Below are positions 37,623-37,808 of a DNA stretch of 37,808 nt, piece by piece. This stretch comes from Nitrosomonas sp. Nm166 (GTDB taxonomy: Bacteria > Pseudomonadota > Gammaproteobacteria > Burkholderiales > Nitrosomonadaceae), in NCBI RefSeq assembly GCF_900112825.1, contig NZ_FONE01000034.1, positions 1 through 37,808 on the forward strand, read 5' to 3'. How positions within the stretch are numbered: the stretch's first letter is position 1; every line of letters begins with the position of its first letter. The notes under the pieces were generated by a model, which worked only from the letters and a program-made list of their open reading frames with translations, was not told where the DNA came from and did no database searches. The position numbers and the translations under genes are program-made.

Positions 37623-37772
37623 TAGTGTCAATAATTCTGTGTCTGAGGGCTTGGGTATATCTACCATCGTGTATTCGTCCCATGCTTTCTCCTTCCGTAG
37701 CTGTTCATATATTATTCCAATTACAGATAGAAACAGTAATAATATAAGCCTTTACCTTTGGTAGAGGTCATC

Positions 37773-37808
37773 ATGGCACGGAAGGCAAGTGGAACGGAGC
37801 AACTTGAG
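37773..37808 (+). CDS. Start of an unidentified gene leaving the window
   Basis: GAGG (37764-37767) lies five bases before an ATG opening MARKASGTEQLE, open to the window edge. Only 12 codons are visible, too few for identification. The signal-free basic start would suit a cytoplasmic protein. Confidence 0.4.
   Translation, partial: MARKASGTEQLE

Overview
The window looks like a chromosomal segment of a fairly AT-rich betaproteobacterium. A member of the Nitrosomonadales, Nitrosomonas-like, fits best. The reasons are a tuf-S10-spc-alpha ribosomal run, a birA-coaX pair, mrcA divergent from pilMNOPQ, a bioB-F-H-C-D cluster and an IS110-type remnant. The genus is inferred from gene order and protein style only; no search was run.

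Positions 1-14339 hold the end of tuf and the S10, spc and alpha ribosomal operons in canonical order: rpsJ, rplC, D, W, B, rpsS, rplV, rpsC, rplP, rpmC, rpsQ | rplN, X, E, rpsN, rpsH, rplF, R, rpsE, rpmD, rplO, secY, infA, rpmJ | rpsM, K, D, rpoA, rplQ. All lie on the plus strand, tightly packed and mostly without terminators. Start codons were corrected for rplC, rplB, rplR, rplO, secY and rpsD; rpsD starts at TTG. S3 has an unusual tail of about 71 residues.

Positions 14340-18057 carry birA (biotin ligase with a DNA-binding domain), coaX (type III pantothenate kinase), engB (ribosome-assembly GTPase) and hemB (porphobilinogen synthase, metal-site variant). Between engB and hemB lies a compact stack of hairpins. 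Read on the minus strand it ends in a convincing Rho-independent terminator, so it is probably an undescribed small RNA of about 105 nt with C/U-rich loops.

Positions 18060-25544 carry mrcA (PBP1A, minus strand) divergent from pilMNOPQ, the type IV pilus alignment complex and secretin. Positions 25549-26722 carry trmL and comF on the minus strand. Positions 26857-31349 carry bioB-bioF-bioH-bioC-bioD, a nearly complete biotin route lacking only bioA; the ligase that uses the biotin (birA) is about 12 kb upstream.

Positions 31350-37808 are accessory. They hold an MgtC/SapB-family membrane protein preceded by a probable 20-residue leader peptide, a six-TM voltage-channel-like protein with a non-canonical filter, an unknown 212-residue protein, and a decayed IS110-family transposase with at least four frameshifts and a hairpin-rich upstream end (possible bridge-RNA remnant). 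A gene-poor palindrome-rich stretch follows, then a GC-rich ADP-ribosylglycohydrolase-fold gene that appears to lack the usual metal-binding acids, a truncated and frameshifted egtB pseudogene, and the first codons of a gene leaving the window. Base composition rises from AT-rich ribosomal genes to clearly GC-rich around 36 kb, consistent with separate origins for the last block.
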